Source of the DNA: Clostridia bacterium UC5.1-1D10
GTDB lineage: Bacteria > Bacillota > Clostridia > Lachnospirales > Anaerotignaceae
Reading direction: 5' to 3'
DNA: 63,292 nucleotides
Assembly (NCBI GenBank): GCA_001304995.1
Contig: BBZU01000015.1
Coordinates: 1 to 63,292 of the forward strand
Part shown: positions 15,418 through 25,143 of the stretch, in pieces
Position numbering within the stretch: the first letter of the stretch is position 1
How the letters are laid out: each line of letters begins with the position of its first letter
Notes under the pieces: model-generated
What the model was told of the DNA's origin: nothing
Seen by the model: the letters and a program-made list of their open reading frames with translations, nothing else
Database searches by the model: none
Translations under genes and position numbers: made by a program

Positions 15418-17917
15418 ACAGACCGCCTCCTTTCACACGCATTCTGGGTGCATGGGTATACACACCTGGTTCCAGATACATTTTGAACTGGACCACACGT
15501 TCCTCATTGATATAATCTTCGCCAGGAGTATAAGATGTTTCCACAAAATCTTCCCATTGTCCTGTTTTCACGTTATACACCTGAGGGTCTGCATACATAC
15601 CGGAACCGTAGCTTTCATCGAAAGCAAACTGGATTTCATCAATGCGCACACCTTCGCCAACGGCATAGCGCAGAATCACTTCCTGTTCTGTATCCATATA
15701 GTTATTTACTTCGCAGAAATTGTTCCAGTTGTCATAATTCACAGCCTGATCTGTTGTTTCCGGCAGAACGGTGAACGGCAGGTCAAAAGATTTTTCACGG
15801 CTCAGATCTTTGGTGTCTACCGTATGGAACATGGTCAGGTAATTTTCCCTTGCAGGTTTTTCATTGAGATATTTCACGCTGTCAAAGATAGGCATATCAC
15901 TGAAGCCGAAAAATTCATACGTAATCTGGCTGTTTTCCCACTGACTCTGTTCTGTCGTATCCCAGTTATGGAGGATTTCCATCAACTCCTGCTCACGGCG
16001 CAGTGTATATCCTCTTTCTTCCGTAATGGTACCATTCTGCACCTGATCCCAAACCGTTGTACCGTCTCCTGTAACCAAATTGGTCAGTCGCTCTCCATAA
16101 CGGTCATTGATGTTTTCCGTACTCAAATCATAAGAAACCTCCATGGTCTCTCCCGCTGGCAGTTCCCCCAGAGGAATATATACATAATCCAGTTTCAGAT
16201 AAGCATCCATAAAGTTCACAGAAGTTCCGTTTGTCACGGTACCCACAACTTTTTCTCCGTCAAATGCCATACTGCTGGAAACACTGCCGCCCAGTTCCAA
16301 TGTGGTGGAGGCACTGACATTGTTGGTTTCCCATGCCATATTATTGTAAAAAGTGATGTTTGTGCCATCACCTGTGGTGACTTTGTAATCTATTTCTTCT
16401 GCTTTGCCATTGCCGTCATACCAGCCGTTATCCACCTGTGGCTGAACAGGAATGGGCAGTTCACTTTGCAGGTTCACATCACCGCTGCCAGGCACTTTAA
16501 CAGCCATGGCAATCTGGGCTTCCCCAATACTGCTGTCCTGCTCCATTTCCACAATGGCTTTTGTGCTGATAAGACCATTGTGATAGGTGCTTCTGCCTGC
16601 CAGCACAAATACCACACCCAAAAATACAACAGACAATACGGGAATGGTGATCCATCCCAGTTCTCTGCGGTCTTTTTTCTTCAGCACAATATACATGACA
16701 GGGCCAGCCAGTACAATATAAATGCCTACAACCAAAAAGATCACAACCATGGAACTTCCAGCTACAGAAGGGAAGTTGTTTGCGGCATAACGAAGCTGAT
16801 TGGCGATTTCCACCCTTGCACTTTCTTCTCCTATATCATACAGACCACTGCAAAGTCCTTCCAGCACATCTGTCTGCTGGGGCATATTGGCAAAAGGTGC
16901 CAGACCCAAAGCAAAATGATGCATCAGTACATATCCGCTGCCATAAGGCATGAGAGAAGTCAAGGGCGTACCATTTGCCTCCCATTTCACAGACGCTTTT
17001 TCTGCGGAAATCCCTGCAACAGTCAAAGGCGCAGACATGGACAGCCCAGTGCCGTCAGGCGCGGAAACGCCGCTGACACTCTGGGTACCGTTCAGAGATA
17101 CATCTACAAAATCCAGACCGGAAAGGACTTTCTGTGCCTGTACACCTGTGCCCAGTACAAGAAGTCCGCCATTGTCCACCCAGTTTTTCAGGGCTTTTTT
17201 CTGGGCATCTCCCAGTGTAGCTGTATCAAAATCGTCGATGATAAGCACCGCGAAATTTTCCATGACACTTTGGGATTCCGGGAACGTATCCCGATCCAGG
17301 AAAAATACGGAAGTTTTTTCAGATAAATTCATGCCTGCCAAATACTGCACCTGTGCAGGCTGTTCGCTGAGAACACCCACCGCCACTGTTTCGGGAGAAA
17401 GGGCATCCACTGGTACATGTTTCCGAAATACCACATTACCGCCCTCATCTACCAGTGACACTTCCATATTCCGCCGCACCGTATTCAGTCCCAGTTCCAT
17501 GGAAACCTGTTTGGTAGCGCCTTCCGGCAATTCCAGTTTCTGGCTATACAGGGCGTATTTCTGGAAACCACTGTCTGTGTTTTCGTAGGTGTAAACCTTC
17601 ACCTGAAATTCCCCCCGAAAAGCCTCACCGTTGTTGGTCAAAGTGGCCGTCAAAGGCGTGACTTTTTCTACAATATAAGAATTGTCAAAACCCACTTGCA
17701 AATCCAGCGAAAAATGTTCGCCGCCTATGGTCTTTTCCTGTCCTGGTTCTGCCGTAGGCTCTGCCACATCTGTATTGGTAACAGCCGTGACGGTCTGTGT
17801 ATTTGGAGCCGCGGCAAAAACAGGTGTCAGCAGGCTCAGCACCATAATCAGGGCAATCACCAACGCAATGACAGCAAAAATCTTTTGTTTGAGTTTTTGT
17901 TTTTGATAATATTTCAT
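15410..17917 (-). CDS. large exported membrane protein, first gene of the VWA/ABC operon
   Basis: An 835-residue protein with a signal peptide (basic start, hydrophobic 13-34, cleavage near VFAAAP), a long extracellular region including a GATase-like Rossmann segment near 190-270, and two transmembrane helices near 395-455. A second extracellular beta-rich part ends in a region (EDFVETSYTPGEDYINEERV) resembling discoidin-like folds. GGGGAGGACAGCT precedes the ATG. It heads a run of eight tightly packed or overlapping genes down to 6952 and so belongs to the same complex. I do not recognise a named family with confidence. Confidence 0.75.
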   Translation of the reverse strand: MKYYQKQKLKQKIFAVIALVIALIMVLSLLTPVFAAAPNTQTVTAVTNTDVAEPTAEPGQEKTIGGEHFSLDLQVGFDNSYIVEKVTPLTATLTNNGEAFRGEFQVKVYTYENTDSGFQKYALYSQKLELPEGATKQVSMELGLNTVRRNMEVSLVDEGGNVVFRKHVPVDALSPETVAVGVLSEQPAQVQYLAGMNLSEKTSVFFLDRDTFPESQSVMENFAVLIIDDFDTATLGDAQKKALKNWVDNGGLLVLGTGVQAQKVLSGLDFVDVSLNGTQSVSGVSAPDGTGLSMSAPLTVAGISAEKASVKWEANGTPLTSLMPYGSGYVLMHHFALGLAPFANMPQQTDVLEGLCSGLYDIGEESARVEIANQLRYAANNFPSVAGSSMVVIFLVVGIYIVLAGPVMYIVLKKKDRRELGWITIPVLSVVFLGVVFVLAGRSTYHNGLISTKAIVEMEQDSSIGEAQIAMAVKVPGSGDVNLQSELPIPVQPQVDNGWYDGNGKAEEIDYKVTTGDGTNITFYNNMAWETNNVSASTTLELGGSVSSSMAFDGEKVVGTVTNGTSVNFMDAYLKLDYVYIPLGELPAGETMEVSYDLSTENINDRYGERLTNLVTGDGTTVWDQVQNGTITEERGYTLRREQELMEILHNWDTTEQSQWENSQITYEFFGFSDMPIFDSVKYLNEKPARENYLTMFHTVDTKDLSREKSFDLPFTVLPETTDQAVNYDNWNNFCEVNNYMDTEQEVILRYAVGEGVRIDEIQFAFDESYGSGMYADPQVYNVKTGQWEDFVETSYTPGEDYINEERVVQFKMYLEPGVYTHAPRMRVKGGGLYA

Positions 17918-17961
17918 AGCTGTCCTCCCCGTTTACATAGAAACACATTTGTTTTTCTTTC

Positions 17962-17967
17962 ATTATA
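17962..17967 (-). promoter_or_regulatory. -10 of the promoter for the VWA/ABC operon
   Basis: TATAAT on the minus strand, preceded by TTGT and with no good -35 at 17 bases. It lies about 45 bases before the first start codon of the operon. Confidence 0.45.
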
Positions 17968-18001
17968 ACAAGGGGGTTCTTAGAATGTTTTAACTCTTTC
18001 T

Positions 18002-19876
18002 TTAAAATTTTCTTCTATTTTCTTTGAAAAATAGACGTTCATCCAATCCCATTTCCATAAGGAACCGGGAAGGCTTCAATGGCTTCTCATAGCGATTTTC
18101 TGTAAAGGAAAGGAAAAGCCTGTCTTTGGTACGGGTCAAGCCCACATAGAACAGCCGTCGTTCTTCCTCCAATGCGCTTCCCTTTCTTCCTTTTTCATAG
18201 GGAATGATACCTTCTGCCAGAGAAGGCAGGAACACCGCGCCAAACTCCAGCCCCTTTGCCCCATGGAATGTGGTCAGTGTCACACCATGGGTATTGCCTT
18301 TCTGTTTGGACTGTTCTTTCATTTGACGGCTCAATTCTTCCATTTTCCGCACAAACTCTGTGCCGCTTTCCGTTCCTTTAGCCGTTTCCGTAATTTCATC
18401 AGCGTTTTCTATCATATTAGATAGGCTTGCTTTCCGATAAGCCGCATAATCTGAAAGATATTCGTCATAGCCTACCACTTTCCGCACATACCGCAAAGCC
18501 TCGTAAGGCTTTCGTTTTTGAATCTGACGTAAGTCTTCCTCCAAACTTTCCAGATGTTCTGCCTGCCATTTCTGCAAAGAGGGGCAGACATGGAGGTTCC
18601 GCAGAAGGCCATAGGGCATCTGTTCCGCCTCTGCCAACAAGTCTTTGCTGATATATCGTTTCGGTTTATTCACAATTCGCAACAAAGAGGCATCACTGTC
18701 ACGATTTTCCGCCAGGAACAGATAGGCCGCCAAATCCCTTGCAATCCAATGGTCATACAAATGAAATCCCCCATCCCGCAGATGGTAGGGAATCCCACGA
18801 CGGAACAATGCTCTGGCAAAAGCACCCCCTTGAATATTGGTACGGAAAATCACGGCAATTTCTTCTATGGGCATTCCTTCTTCCAATAAACGGGCAATCT
18901 TCTGTGCTATCAGCTCCGCTTCTTCCCCGCTGTCTTTTGCTACAAAAACATTGATACGCTCGCCCAAATCCCTATCGCCTTTGATGTTCTTTTCATAGCG
19001 GCTCATATTGGTACCAATGACCTGAGATGCCAGCCGGATGATCCGCCCGGAACAACGGTAATTCACATCCAGAAAAACTTTTTCCGTTCCTGGAAAATCT
19101 TTGGGAAAATCCAGCATAAAGGAAGGGCTGGCACCACGGAAGCCATAAATGCTCTGGTCGTCATCCCCCACCACGAACAGATTATTTTTCGGTGCCGCCA
19201 GCATTTGCAGGCAGGCATACTGAGCTCGATTCACATCCTGAAATTCGTCCACCAATATATAGTCAAAACGATCCTGCCACATCTTTCTGGTCTTTTCATC
19301 CTGTGACAAAACCTCATAGCATTCTGTCAGCATATCATCGAAATCGATTTTTTCATTCCGCCGTTTCCAGCCATCAAATTTCTTTGTCAGAGCTACAAAC
19401 TCATCTTTGGGCAAACCTTCCGGCACAAAGTCACTGACATCCTGCAATTGGTTTTTCATGAGGGAATACTGGCTGAAAAACTGCTGTATGTATTCCTCCT
19501 GATCCTGCACAGAAATGCGGGCTTCCGTCACCAGTTTCTGCATGGTGTTCCGCCGTTCGTCTTCGGAAAGCACCTGTTCCAGACTGTAACCGCAAGCCTG
19601 ACGAAGGATACGGAAAAAGATGCTGTGGAATGTACCGAACATCACACCCGTTTTCCCCTGCAAAGCGGCATATCTGGTTTTCATTTGTTCCGCCGCCGCT
19701 TTTGTAAAGGTAATGACCAATATCCGATAGGGGGACACACCCATTTTTTCCGTCAGGCGGCGAATCCGCTGGATAATGACCGTGGTCTTGCCGCTGCCAG
19801 GGCCTGCCAATACCAGCATAGGGCCTGTTCCATGGGATATGGCGTGTATTTGGTTGGGGTGCAATGTCTTTGCCAT
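18002..19876 (-). CDS. UvrD/PcrA-type ATP-dependent DNA helicase
   Basis: A 624-residue superfamily 1A helicase. It has the Q-motif-like HPNQIHAI, Walker A GPGSGKTT at about 25-32, motif Ia TFTKAAAEQM, Walker B VDEFQD near 215, motif III DDDQSIYGFRGA, motif IV LDVNYRC, motif V TTFHGAKGLEFGAVF and motif VI YVGLTRTKDRL. It is shorter than PcrA (about 720-750 residues) and lacks the C-terminal extension, so it is a UvrD paralogue rather than the main PcrA. Unwinding 3' to 5' in DNA repair is expected from the family. AGGAGG lies nine bases before the ATG. Confidence 0.9.
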   Translation of the reverse strand: MAKTLHPNQIHAISHGTGPMLVLAGPGSGKTTVIIQRIRRLTEKMGVSPYRILVITFTKAAAEQMKTRYAALQGKTGVMFGTFHSIFFRILRQACGYSLEQVLSEDERRNTMQKLVTEARISVQDQEEYIQQFFSQYSLMKNQLQDVSDFVPEGLPKDEFVALTKKFDGWKRRNEKIDFDDMLTECYEVLSQDEKTRKMWQDRFDYILVDEFQDVNRAQYACLQMLAAPKNNLFVVGDDDQSIYGFRGASPSFMLDFPKDFPGTEKVFLDVNYRCSGRIIRLASQVIGTNMSRYEKNIKGDRDLGERINVFVAKDSGEEAELIAQKIARLLEEGMPIEEIAVIFRTNIQGGAFARALFRRGIPYHLRDGGFHLYDHWIARDLAAYLFLAENRDSDASLLRIVNKPKRYISKDLLAEAEQMPYGLLRNLHVCPSLQKWQAEHLESLEEDLRQIQKRKPYEALRYVRKVVGYDEYLSDYAAYRKASLSNMIENADEITETAKGTESGTEFVRKMEELSRQMKEQSKQKGNTHGVTLTTFHGAKGLEFGAVFLPSLAEGIIPYEKGRKGSALEEERRLFYVGLTRTKDRLFLSFTENRYEKPLKPSRFLMEMGLDERLFFKENRRKF

Positions 19877-19986
19877 GATGTGTTTCCTCCTTTTGGGTTC
19901 TTCTTTCAGTATATCATATTTTTCCTCTTAGCCGTAACACAGAGGGGGCTTAAAAAAATCTTTATATGTTCGTAACGGAATGTTAC

Positions 19987-20015
19987 TTGTCAAAGGATGT
20001 CTTTTATATTAAAAT
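19987..20015 (+). promoter_or_regulatory. promoter of the glycosyltransferase gene
   Basis: TTGTCA (19987-19992), 17 bases, TAAAAT (20010-20015), followed by AGGAGG and a TTG start. It faces away from the helicase gene. Confidence 0.6.
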
Positions 20016-20049
20016 CGCATAAGAAAGATACAAACAGGAGGTGGCAAAA

Positions 20050-21365
20050 TTGAATATCGGGATCTTTACCGATACCTATTTCCCGCAGCTCAACGGCGTC
20101 GCAACTTCCGTACAGACCTTGCGGCGGGAACTGGAAAAAGGGGACATCAGGTATATATCTTCACGCCTTATGACCCGCGGCAGCAGCAGGAAACGGACGA
20201 TCACATCTTCCGTTTACCCAGTATGCCCTTTATTTTCGTCAAAAATTATCGGGCTTGCTTTGTCTGCCCGCCCCATATTCTGCGTAAGATTCACCAGTTG
20301 AAACTGGATATCATTCATACACAAACGGAATTTTCTCTGGGATTTTTAGGAAAACTCATTTCCACCACATTTGGCATTCCCATGGTACATACCTATCACA
20401 CCATGTACGAAGATTACGTTCATTACATTGCCGGAGGACATCTCATTTCCGCTGAAGGCGCCAGAGAATTCAGCCGCATCTTCTGCAATACTGCCATGGC
20501 AGTCATTGCGCCTACCCAAAAAACAGAGCGACTGCTTCTCAGCTACGGTGTCAACAAACCTATTTCCATCATTCCAACAGGCATTGATACTTCTCATTTC
20601 CGCAAATCTAATTATGATCCTGCGGAAATACTGGAACTGCGCCATAACCTTGGACTGAAAGCCGATACACCTGTACTCATTTCCATCGGGCGTATTGCCA
20701 AGGAAAAAAGCATTGACGTTATTATTGGGGCTCTACCTAAATTGCTGGAAAAACTGCCGGATACCATGATGGTCATCGTTGGCGAAGGCATGGAAATAGA
20801 AAATCTGAAAAAATATGCCGATTCCCTGGATATTGGCGACCATCTGCTTTTCACAGGCGGAAAACCCTGGTCGGAAATCGGCAAATATTATCAGCTTGGA
20901 GATGTTTTTTGCAGCGCTTCTCTGTCAGAGACCCAGGGGCTTACCTTTGCGGAAGCCATGGCGGGAGGCATTCCCGTTGTTGCCAGACGGGATGACTGCA
21001 TTGTCAACTTCATGACTCATGGAGAAACAGGTATGTTTTTTGATGATCCTGCAGAACTGCCTGATCTGCTTTATCGTGTGCTGACAGATAAACCTTTGCG
21101 GGAACATCTTTCCACCACATCCCAGAACACCATGGAAAGTCTTTCCGTGGAAACTTTCGGAAATCATGTGGAAGAACTATACGAAAAAGTCGTACGGGCA
21201 TTTCAAAATGCGGAAAGCATCCCCCTGCACTCTCTGCCTTATATCAAGGGAACAAGGGTTGTGCACCGCATTTCCAAGATACCTAAAAAATTGGCACACC
21301 GCAGTCGTTCTTATTCTTCTCAGATTGCAGAAAGACTGCCATTTTTGCCCAGACATCGTTCCTAA
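20050..21365 (+). CDS. GT4 glycosyltransferase, probably 1,2-diacylglycerol glucosyltransferase (frameshifted near the 5' end)
   Basis: Transfers a sugar from a nucleotide sugar to membrane diacylglycerol in close relatives. It begins MNIGIFTDTYFPQLNGVATS at a TTG eight bases after AGGAGG. After RRELEK the frame breaks in AAAAAGGGG (20135-20143); one added base restores GHQVYIFTPYDPR and runs into the open frame, for 438 residues. C-terminal signatures are ISIGRIAKEKS, VIVGEGMEIENL and the nucleotide-sugar site SETQGLTFAEAMAGGIPVV. It is one of the few plus-strand genes and is monocistronic, with its own promoter and terminator. Confidence 0.85.
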
Positions 21366-21380
21366 AAAATAAAAAGAATC

Positions 21381-21419
21381 GTATTTTTGAGGGGCTGCAA
21401 ATTGTCCCCTCAAAAATAC
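21381..21419 (+). terminator. intrinsic terminator after the glycosyltransferase
   Basis: GTATTTTTGAGGGG and CCCCTCAAAAATAC form a perfect 14 bp stem around an 11-base loop. The A/T-rich flanks could make it work in both directions. Confidence 0.85.
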
Positions 21420-21442
21420 ATAAAAATTCTCAAAAAACCTAT

Positions 21443-21470
21443 TGACAAAACATGTACTTTCTTGTAATAT
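21443..21470 (+). promoter_or_regulatory. promoter of tRNA-Arg
   Basis: TTGACA (21443-21448), 16 bases, TAATAT (21465-21470), 23 bases before the tRNA. Confidence 0.7.
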
Positions 21471-21492
21471 ATTTCTTGCGTGAATCACGTAT

Positions 21493-21566
<74 letters not shown>

Positions 21567-21570
21567 TTAG

Positions 21571-21600
21571 GAGCTGTTCAAATGAACAGCTCTTTTTCTT
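21571..21600 (+). terminator. intrinsic terminator after tRNA-Arg
   Basis: GAGCTGTTC pairs with GAACAGCTC, followed by TTTTTCTTTTT. Confidence 0.9.
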
Positions 21601-21655
21601 TTTCCAAAAAAACATGCACTCCCTGCTCTACCAAGAACATAAAAAGAAATATAAA

Positions 21656-21681
21656 AAAGGCGGCTTTAAAAAGCCGCCTTT
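21656..21681 (-). terminator. intrinsic terminator after the first sodium:alanine symporter
   Basis: AAAGGCGGCTT and AAGCCGCCTTT form a tight stem followed by T residues on the minus strand. Confidence 0.85.
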
Positions 21682-21707
21682 CCATTCGTGGTAGGATAAG
21701 ATTTTGA

Positions 21708-23078
21708 TTATTTGTCAACAACGGGGATTTCGTCATCAGACCATGCATCCATATTGTTGTTGAACAGATATTTCTTGGTTTCTGCTGCGATTACGCCACT
21801 CAGACCAAGCAGAGCAACCAAGTTGGGGAATGCCATCAAAGCATTCAGGATGTCCGCGATACCCCAGATCAGATCCAGGCTGACAACGGAACCGATGAAT
21901 ACAACGATTGTCCATGCGATACGGAAAGGCATGATTGCTTTCTGACCACACAGGTATACCCAACATCTTTCACCATAATAGCTCCAACCAAGGATTGTGG
22001 ACCATGCGAAAGTAATCAGACCGATTGTCAATACGATAGGCCCGATAACGGGGATGTTGCCAAATGCTGCGGAAGACAGATCGCCACCAGTCAGACCAGT
22101 CATACCAGCGGGGTCTTTCATGATAGAGGATACCAGAACCAGACCTGTCAGAGCACATACGATAACTGTATCCCAGAATACACCAGTCATGGCGATGAGG
22201 CCCTGACGAACGGGGTTTCTGGTAACGGCTGCCGCGTCAACGATTGGAGCGGAGCCCAGACCGGATTCGTTAGTGAACAGACCACGTGCAATACCGAAAC
22301 GGATTGCCATCATAACTGTGGAACCGATGAAACCGCCGCCTGCTGCCTGAGGTGTGAATGCGCTGGAAACGATCAGTTTCAGTGCAGGCAGTACATAAGA
22401 ACCGTTCAGGAACAGAATGATGATACAACCAATGATGTAGAAACCAGCCATGAAAGGAACCAGTTTTTCACATACTTTAGCGATGGACTTAACGCCGCCC
22501 AGAATAACCAGACCTGTCAGAATTGTGATGACAGCGCCGGAGATGTAAGGAGAAATACCAAATGTATTTTCTACCATGTTTGTAATGGAGTTACCCTGTG
22601 TACCGTTACCGATACCGAAGCAGGCAAAACCAGCAAACAGCGCGAACAGAACGCCCAGCCATTTCTGTTTCAGACCTCTTTCCAGAGCGTACATAGGGCC
22701 ACCAATCATACCGCCGTCTTTACCTTTAACTCTGTACTTGATCGCCAAAACAGCTTCACCATATTTGGAAGCAATACCGAAGCAGCCTGTCAGCCATACC
22801 CAGAATACCGCACCAGGACCACCAGATGCGATAGCTGTTGCTACGCCGACGATGTTACCGGTACCGATGGTCGCTGCCAGTGCAGTTGCCAGCGCGCCGA
22901 AACCGGATACGTCACCTTCTGCTTCTTTGTCGGGTGTTACGGAAAGCTTGATGCCTTTGAATACATATCTCTGAATCACTTTTGTACGCAGTGTCAGGAA
23001 TACGTGTGTACCAAACAGCAATACGAGCATAATCGGACCCCATACAACCCCTTGGATACTAGAAATAACATCCATCAT
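21708..23078 (-). CDS. sodium:alanine symporter, AGCS family (copy 1)
   Basis: A cytoplasmic-membrane Na+-coupled transporter for alanine or glycine, 456 residues. It has the family signature around ATIGTGNIVGVATAI (about 75), the helix with GPGAVFWVWLTGCFG, FTNESGLGSAPI and the C-terminal FAWSTILGWSYYGERC. The start MMDVISS at 23078 follows GGGAGGGAATTAAT; the longer upstream frame has no site. A second, nearly identical copy lies 613 bases upstream in the same direction with its own promoter region and terminator, so this is a tandem duplication, not an operon. Confidence 0.93.
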   Translation of the reverse strand: MMDVISSIQGVVWGPIMLVLLFGTHVFLTLRTKVIQRYVFKGIKLSVTPDKEAEGDVSGFGALATALAATIGTGNIVGVATAIASGGPGAVFWVWLTGCFGIASKYGEAVLAIKYRVKGKDGGMIGGPMYALERGLKQKWLGVLFALFAGFACFGIGNGTQGNSITNMVENTFGISPYISGAVITILTGLVILGGVKSIAKVCEKLVPFMAGFYIIGCIIILFLNGSYVLPALKLIVSSAFTPQAAGGGFIGSTVMMAIRFGIARGLFTNESGLGSAPIVDAAAVTRNPVRQGLIAMTGVFWDTVIVCALTGLVLVSSIMKDPAGMTGLTGGDLSSAAFGNIPVIGPIVLTIGLITFAWSTILGWSYYGERCWVYLCGQKAIMPFRIAWTIVVFIGSVVSLDLIWGIADILNALMAFPNLVALLGLSGVIAAETKKYLFNNNMDAWSDDEIPVVDK

Positions 23079-23152
23079 ATTAATTCCCTCCCATTTTATG
23101 AAATATAAAATAATTTCGTTGGCAGAAACCGACCTTCCATTTTCAAAATAGC

Positions 23153-23188
23153 AAACCTCACAATGTCCCACGAAAACATTACAGGTTT
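23153..23188 (-). promoter_or_regulatory. leader hairpin upstream of symporter copy 1
   Basis: AAACCT...AGGTTT encloses AATGT...ACATT, a bulged stem-loop about 75 bases before the start codon. It has no glycine-riboswitch core. Its function is unknown. Confidence 0.3.
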
Positions 23189-23603
23189 TTGTCTATTCTG
23201 ATATGTACTCGCCGTCGATTCCCTTACCTGGTTATTATTTTATCTTATTTTTCAGAAATTACAAGAAGTTTTTTACGAAAGAAATTTCTCAAAAACCTTC
23301 TTTTGATACAAAAGTATACAATTCTTATCAAATCATTCGCATTTTTTTATATCTTTTTTATGAATATATTCCGAACAGGCAAATTTTATTTGTGAAAAGC
23401 TTTTAATATACTTCTAACAAAATCATCCTTGCAAAACCCAGTATAAATTATCAAAATCGAACAAGAAAAAGCTCAATTTAGGCAATTATCACGCACATTT
23501 GTACTTCCTAAGGCGGACACTGGAAAAATATGTAAATTCTCACTTTGCACAAATGTATATTTTTTCAAGAAAATGGAATTTTTTACCATTTTATTCATAA
23601 AAA
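23189..23603. other. AT-rich gene-free stretch between the symporter copies
   Basis: No frame with a ribosome binding site, no repeat and no known RNA family is visible. It should contain the promoter of symporter copy 1; no unambiguous -35/-10 pair stands out. Confidence 0.4.
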
Positions 23604-23638
23604 AAGCGGCTGTACGCATTTTTATCGTACAGCCGCTT
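23604..23638 (-). terminator. intrinsic terminator after the second sodium:alanine symporter
   Basis: AAGCGGCTGTACG and CGTACAGCCGCTT, a perfect 13 bp stem, followed by TTTTTT on the minus strand. Confidence 0.9.
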
Positions 23639-23690
23639 CACTTTTGTTCAGTTTATAATTGCTTTTGAATGTTCCTGATAGATGCCGATC

Positions 23691-25061
23691 TTATTTATCA
23701 ACAACAGGGATTTCGTCATCAGACCAACCATCCATATTGTCGTCGAACAGATATTTCTTTGTTTCAGATGCGATAACACCACTCAGACCAAGCAGAGCAA
23801 CCAAGTTGGGGAATGCCATGGATGCATTCAGAATATCTGCGATACCCCAAACAGCGTCCAGAGTCATTACGGAACCAACGAATACTACCAGTGTATAGAT
23901 GATACGGAAAGGCATGATTGCTTTCTGACCGCACAGGTATACCCAACATCTTTCACCATAGTAGCTCCAGCCCAGGATTGTGGACCATGCGAAGCAGATC
24001 AGACCAACTGTCAGAACGATAGGGCCAACAACAGGGATGTTTGCGAATGCTGCGGAGGACAGAGCGCCGCCGGACAGACCGCTCATACCGTCGGGGTTTC
24101 TCAGGATAGAGGAAACCAGAACCAGACCTGTCAGAGCACATACGATAACTGTATCCCAGAATACGCCAGTCATAGCGATCAGACCCTGACGAACGGGGTT
24201 TCTTGTGGATGCTGCCGCGTCAACGATAGGAGCAGAACCCAAACCAGCTTCGTTTGTGAACAGACCACGTGCGATACCGAAACGAATTGCCATCATAGCT
24301 GTGGAACCGATGAAACCGCCGCCTGCTGCCTTAGGTGTGAATGCGCTGGAAACGATCAGTTTCAGTGCGTCCAGAACATATGCGTGGTTCAGGATCAGGA
24401 TGATGATACAACCAATGATGTAGAAACCAGCCATGAAAGGAACCAGTTTTTCACATACTTTTGCGATGGATTTAACGCCGCCGATGATAACAATGCCTGT
24501 CAGGATTGTCAGGATCGCGCCTGTGATATAAGGAGAAACGCCAAATGTATCGTTTACCATACCTGTGATGGAGTTGCCCTGTGTACCGTTACCGATACCG
24601 AAGCAAGCAAAACCAGCGAACAGTGCAAACAGGATACCCAGCCATTTCTGTTTCAGACCTCTTTCCAGAGCGTACATAGGGCCACCGATCATGGAGCCGT
24701 CTTTTGCTCTTACTCTGTATTTGATTGCCAGAACGGCTTCACCGTATTTAGAAGCGATACCGAAGCAGCCTGTCAGCCATACCCAGAATACCGCACCAGG
24801 ACCACCGGATGCGATCGCTGTTGCTACGCCGACGATGTTACCGGTACCGATGGTTGCTGCCAGAGCTGTTGCCAAAGCACCGAAACCGGATACGTCACCG
24901 CTTGCTTCTTTATCGGGTGTTACAGAAAGTTTGATCCCTTTGAACATATATCTCTGGATCACTCTTGTACGCAGTGTCAGGAATACATGGGTACCAAACA
25001 GCAGTATCAGCATGACGGGTCCCCATACAACCCCTTGGATACTAGAAATAACGTCCATCAT
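23691..25061 (-). CDS. sodium:alanine symporter, AGCS family (copy 2)
   Basis: A 456-residue paralogue of the gene at 21708, differing at scattered positions and sharing the start context GGGAGGGAATTAAT-ATGATG, the first 17 residues and all family motifs. The C terminus (DDNMDGWSDDEIPVVDK) is also shared. Many differences are conservative and lie in loops, which fits recent duplication or gene conversion. Regulation may differ, since the two leaders are unrelated. Na+-dependent alanine/glycine uptake is expected. Confidence 0.93.
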   Translation of the reverse strand: MMDVISSIQGVVWGPVMLILLFGTHVFLTLRTRVIQRYMFKGIKLSVTPDKEASGDVSGFGALATALAATIGTGNIVGVATAIASGGPGAVFWVWLTGCFGIASKYGEAVLAIKYRVRAKDGSMIGGPMYALERGLKQKWLGILFALFAGFACFGIGNGTQGNSITGMVNDTFGVSPYITGAILTILTGIVIIGGVKSIAKVCEKLVPFMAGFYIIGCIIILILNHAYVLDALKLIVSSAFTPKAAGGGFIGSTAMMAIRFGIARGLFTNEAGLGSAPIVDAAASTRNPVRQGLIAMTGVFWDTVIVCALTGLVLVSSILRNPDGMSGLSGGALSSAAFANIPVVGPIVLTVGLICFAWSTILGWSYYGERCWVYLCGQKAIMPFRIIYTLVVFVGSVMTLDAVWGIADILNASMAFPNLVALLGLSGVIASETKKYLFDDNMDGWSDDEIPVVDK

Positions 25062-25105
25062 ATTAATTCCCTCCCTAGTTTGAAAAATAAGTCCTTTGGT
25101 TCGCA

Positions 25106-25143
25106 GAGACACCCTGCAAGCCGCGGTTCCTGCCAGGTATCTC
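25106..25143 (-). promoter_or_regulatory. leader stem-loop upstream of symporter copy 2
   Basis: On the minus strand GAGATACC pairs with GGTGTCTC (one G-U), enclosing GCAGG-AACCGCGG-CTTGC. It lies about 45 bases before the start codon. The two-part stem suggests a real RNA structure; I recognise no riboswitch class. Confidence 0.35.

Noticed and set aside
15452-17326. A 624-codon plus-strand frame opposite the large exported protein
   Set aside because: Shadow frame; no start signal, no domain, and the minus strand has a signal peptide, membrane helices and tight operon packing.
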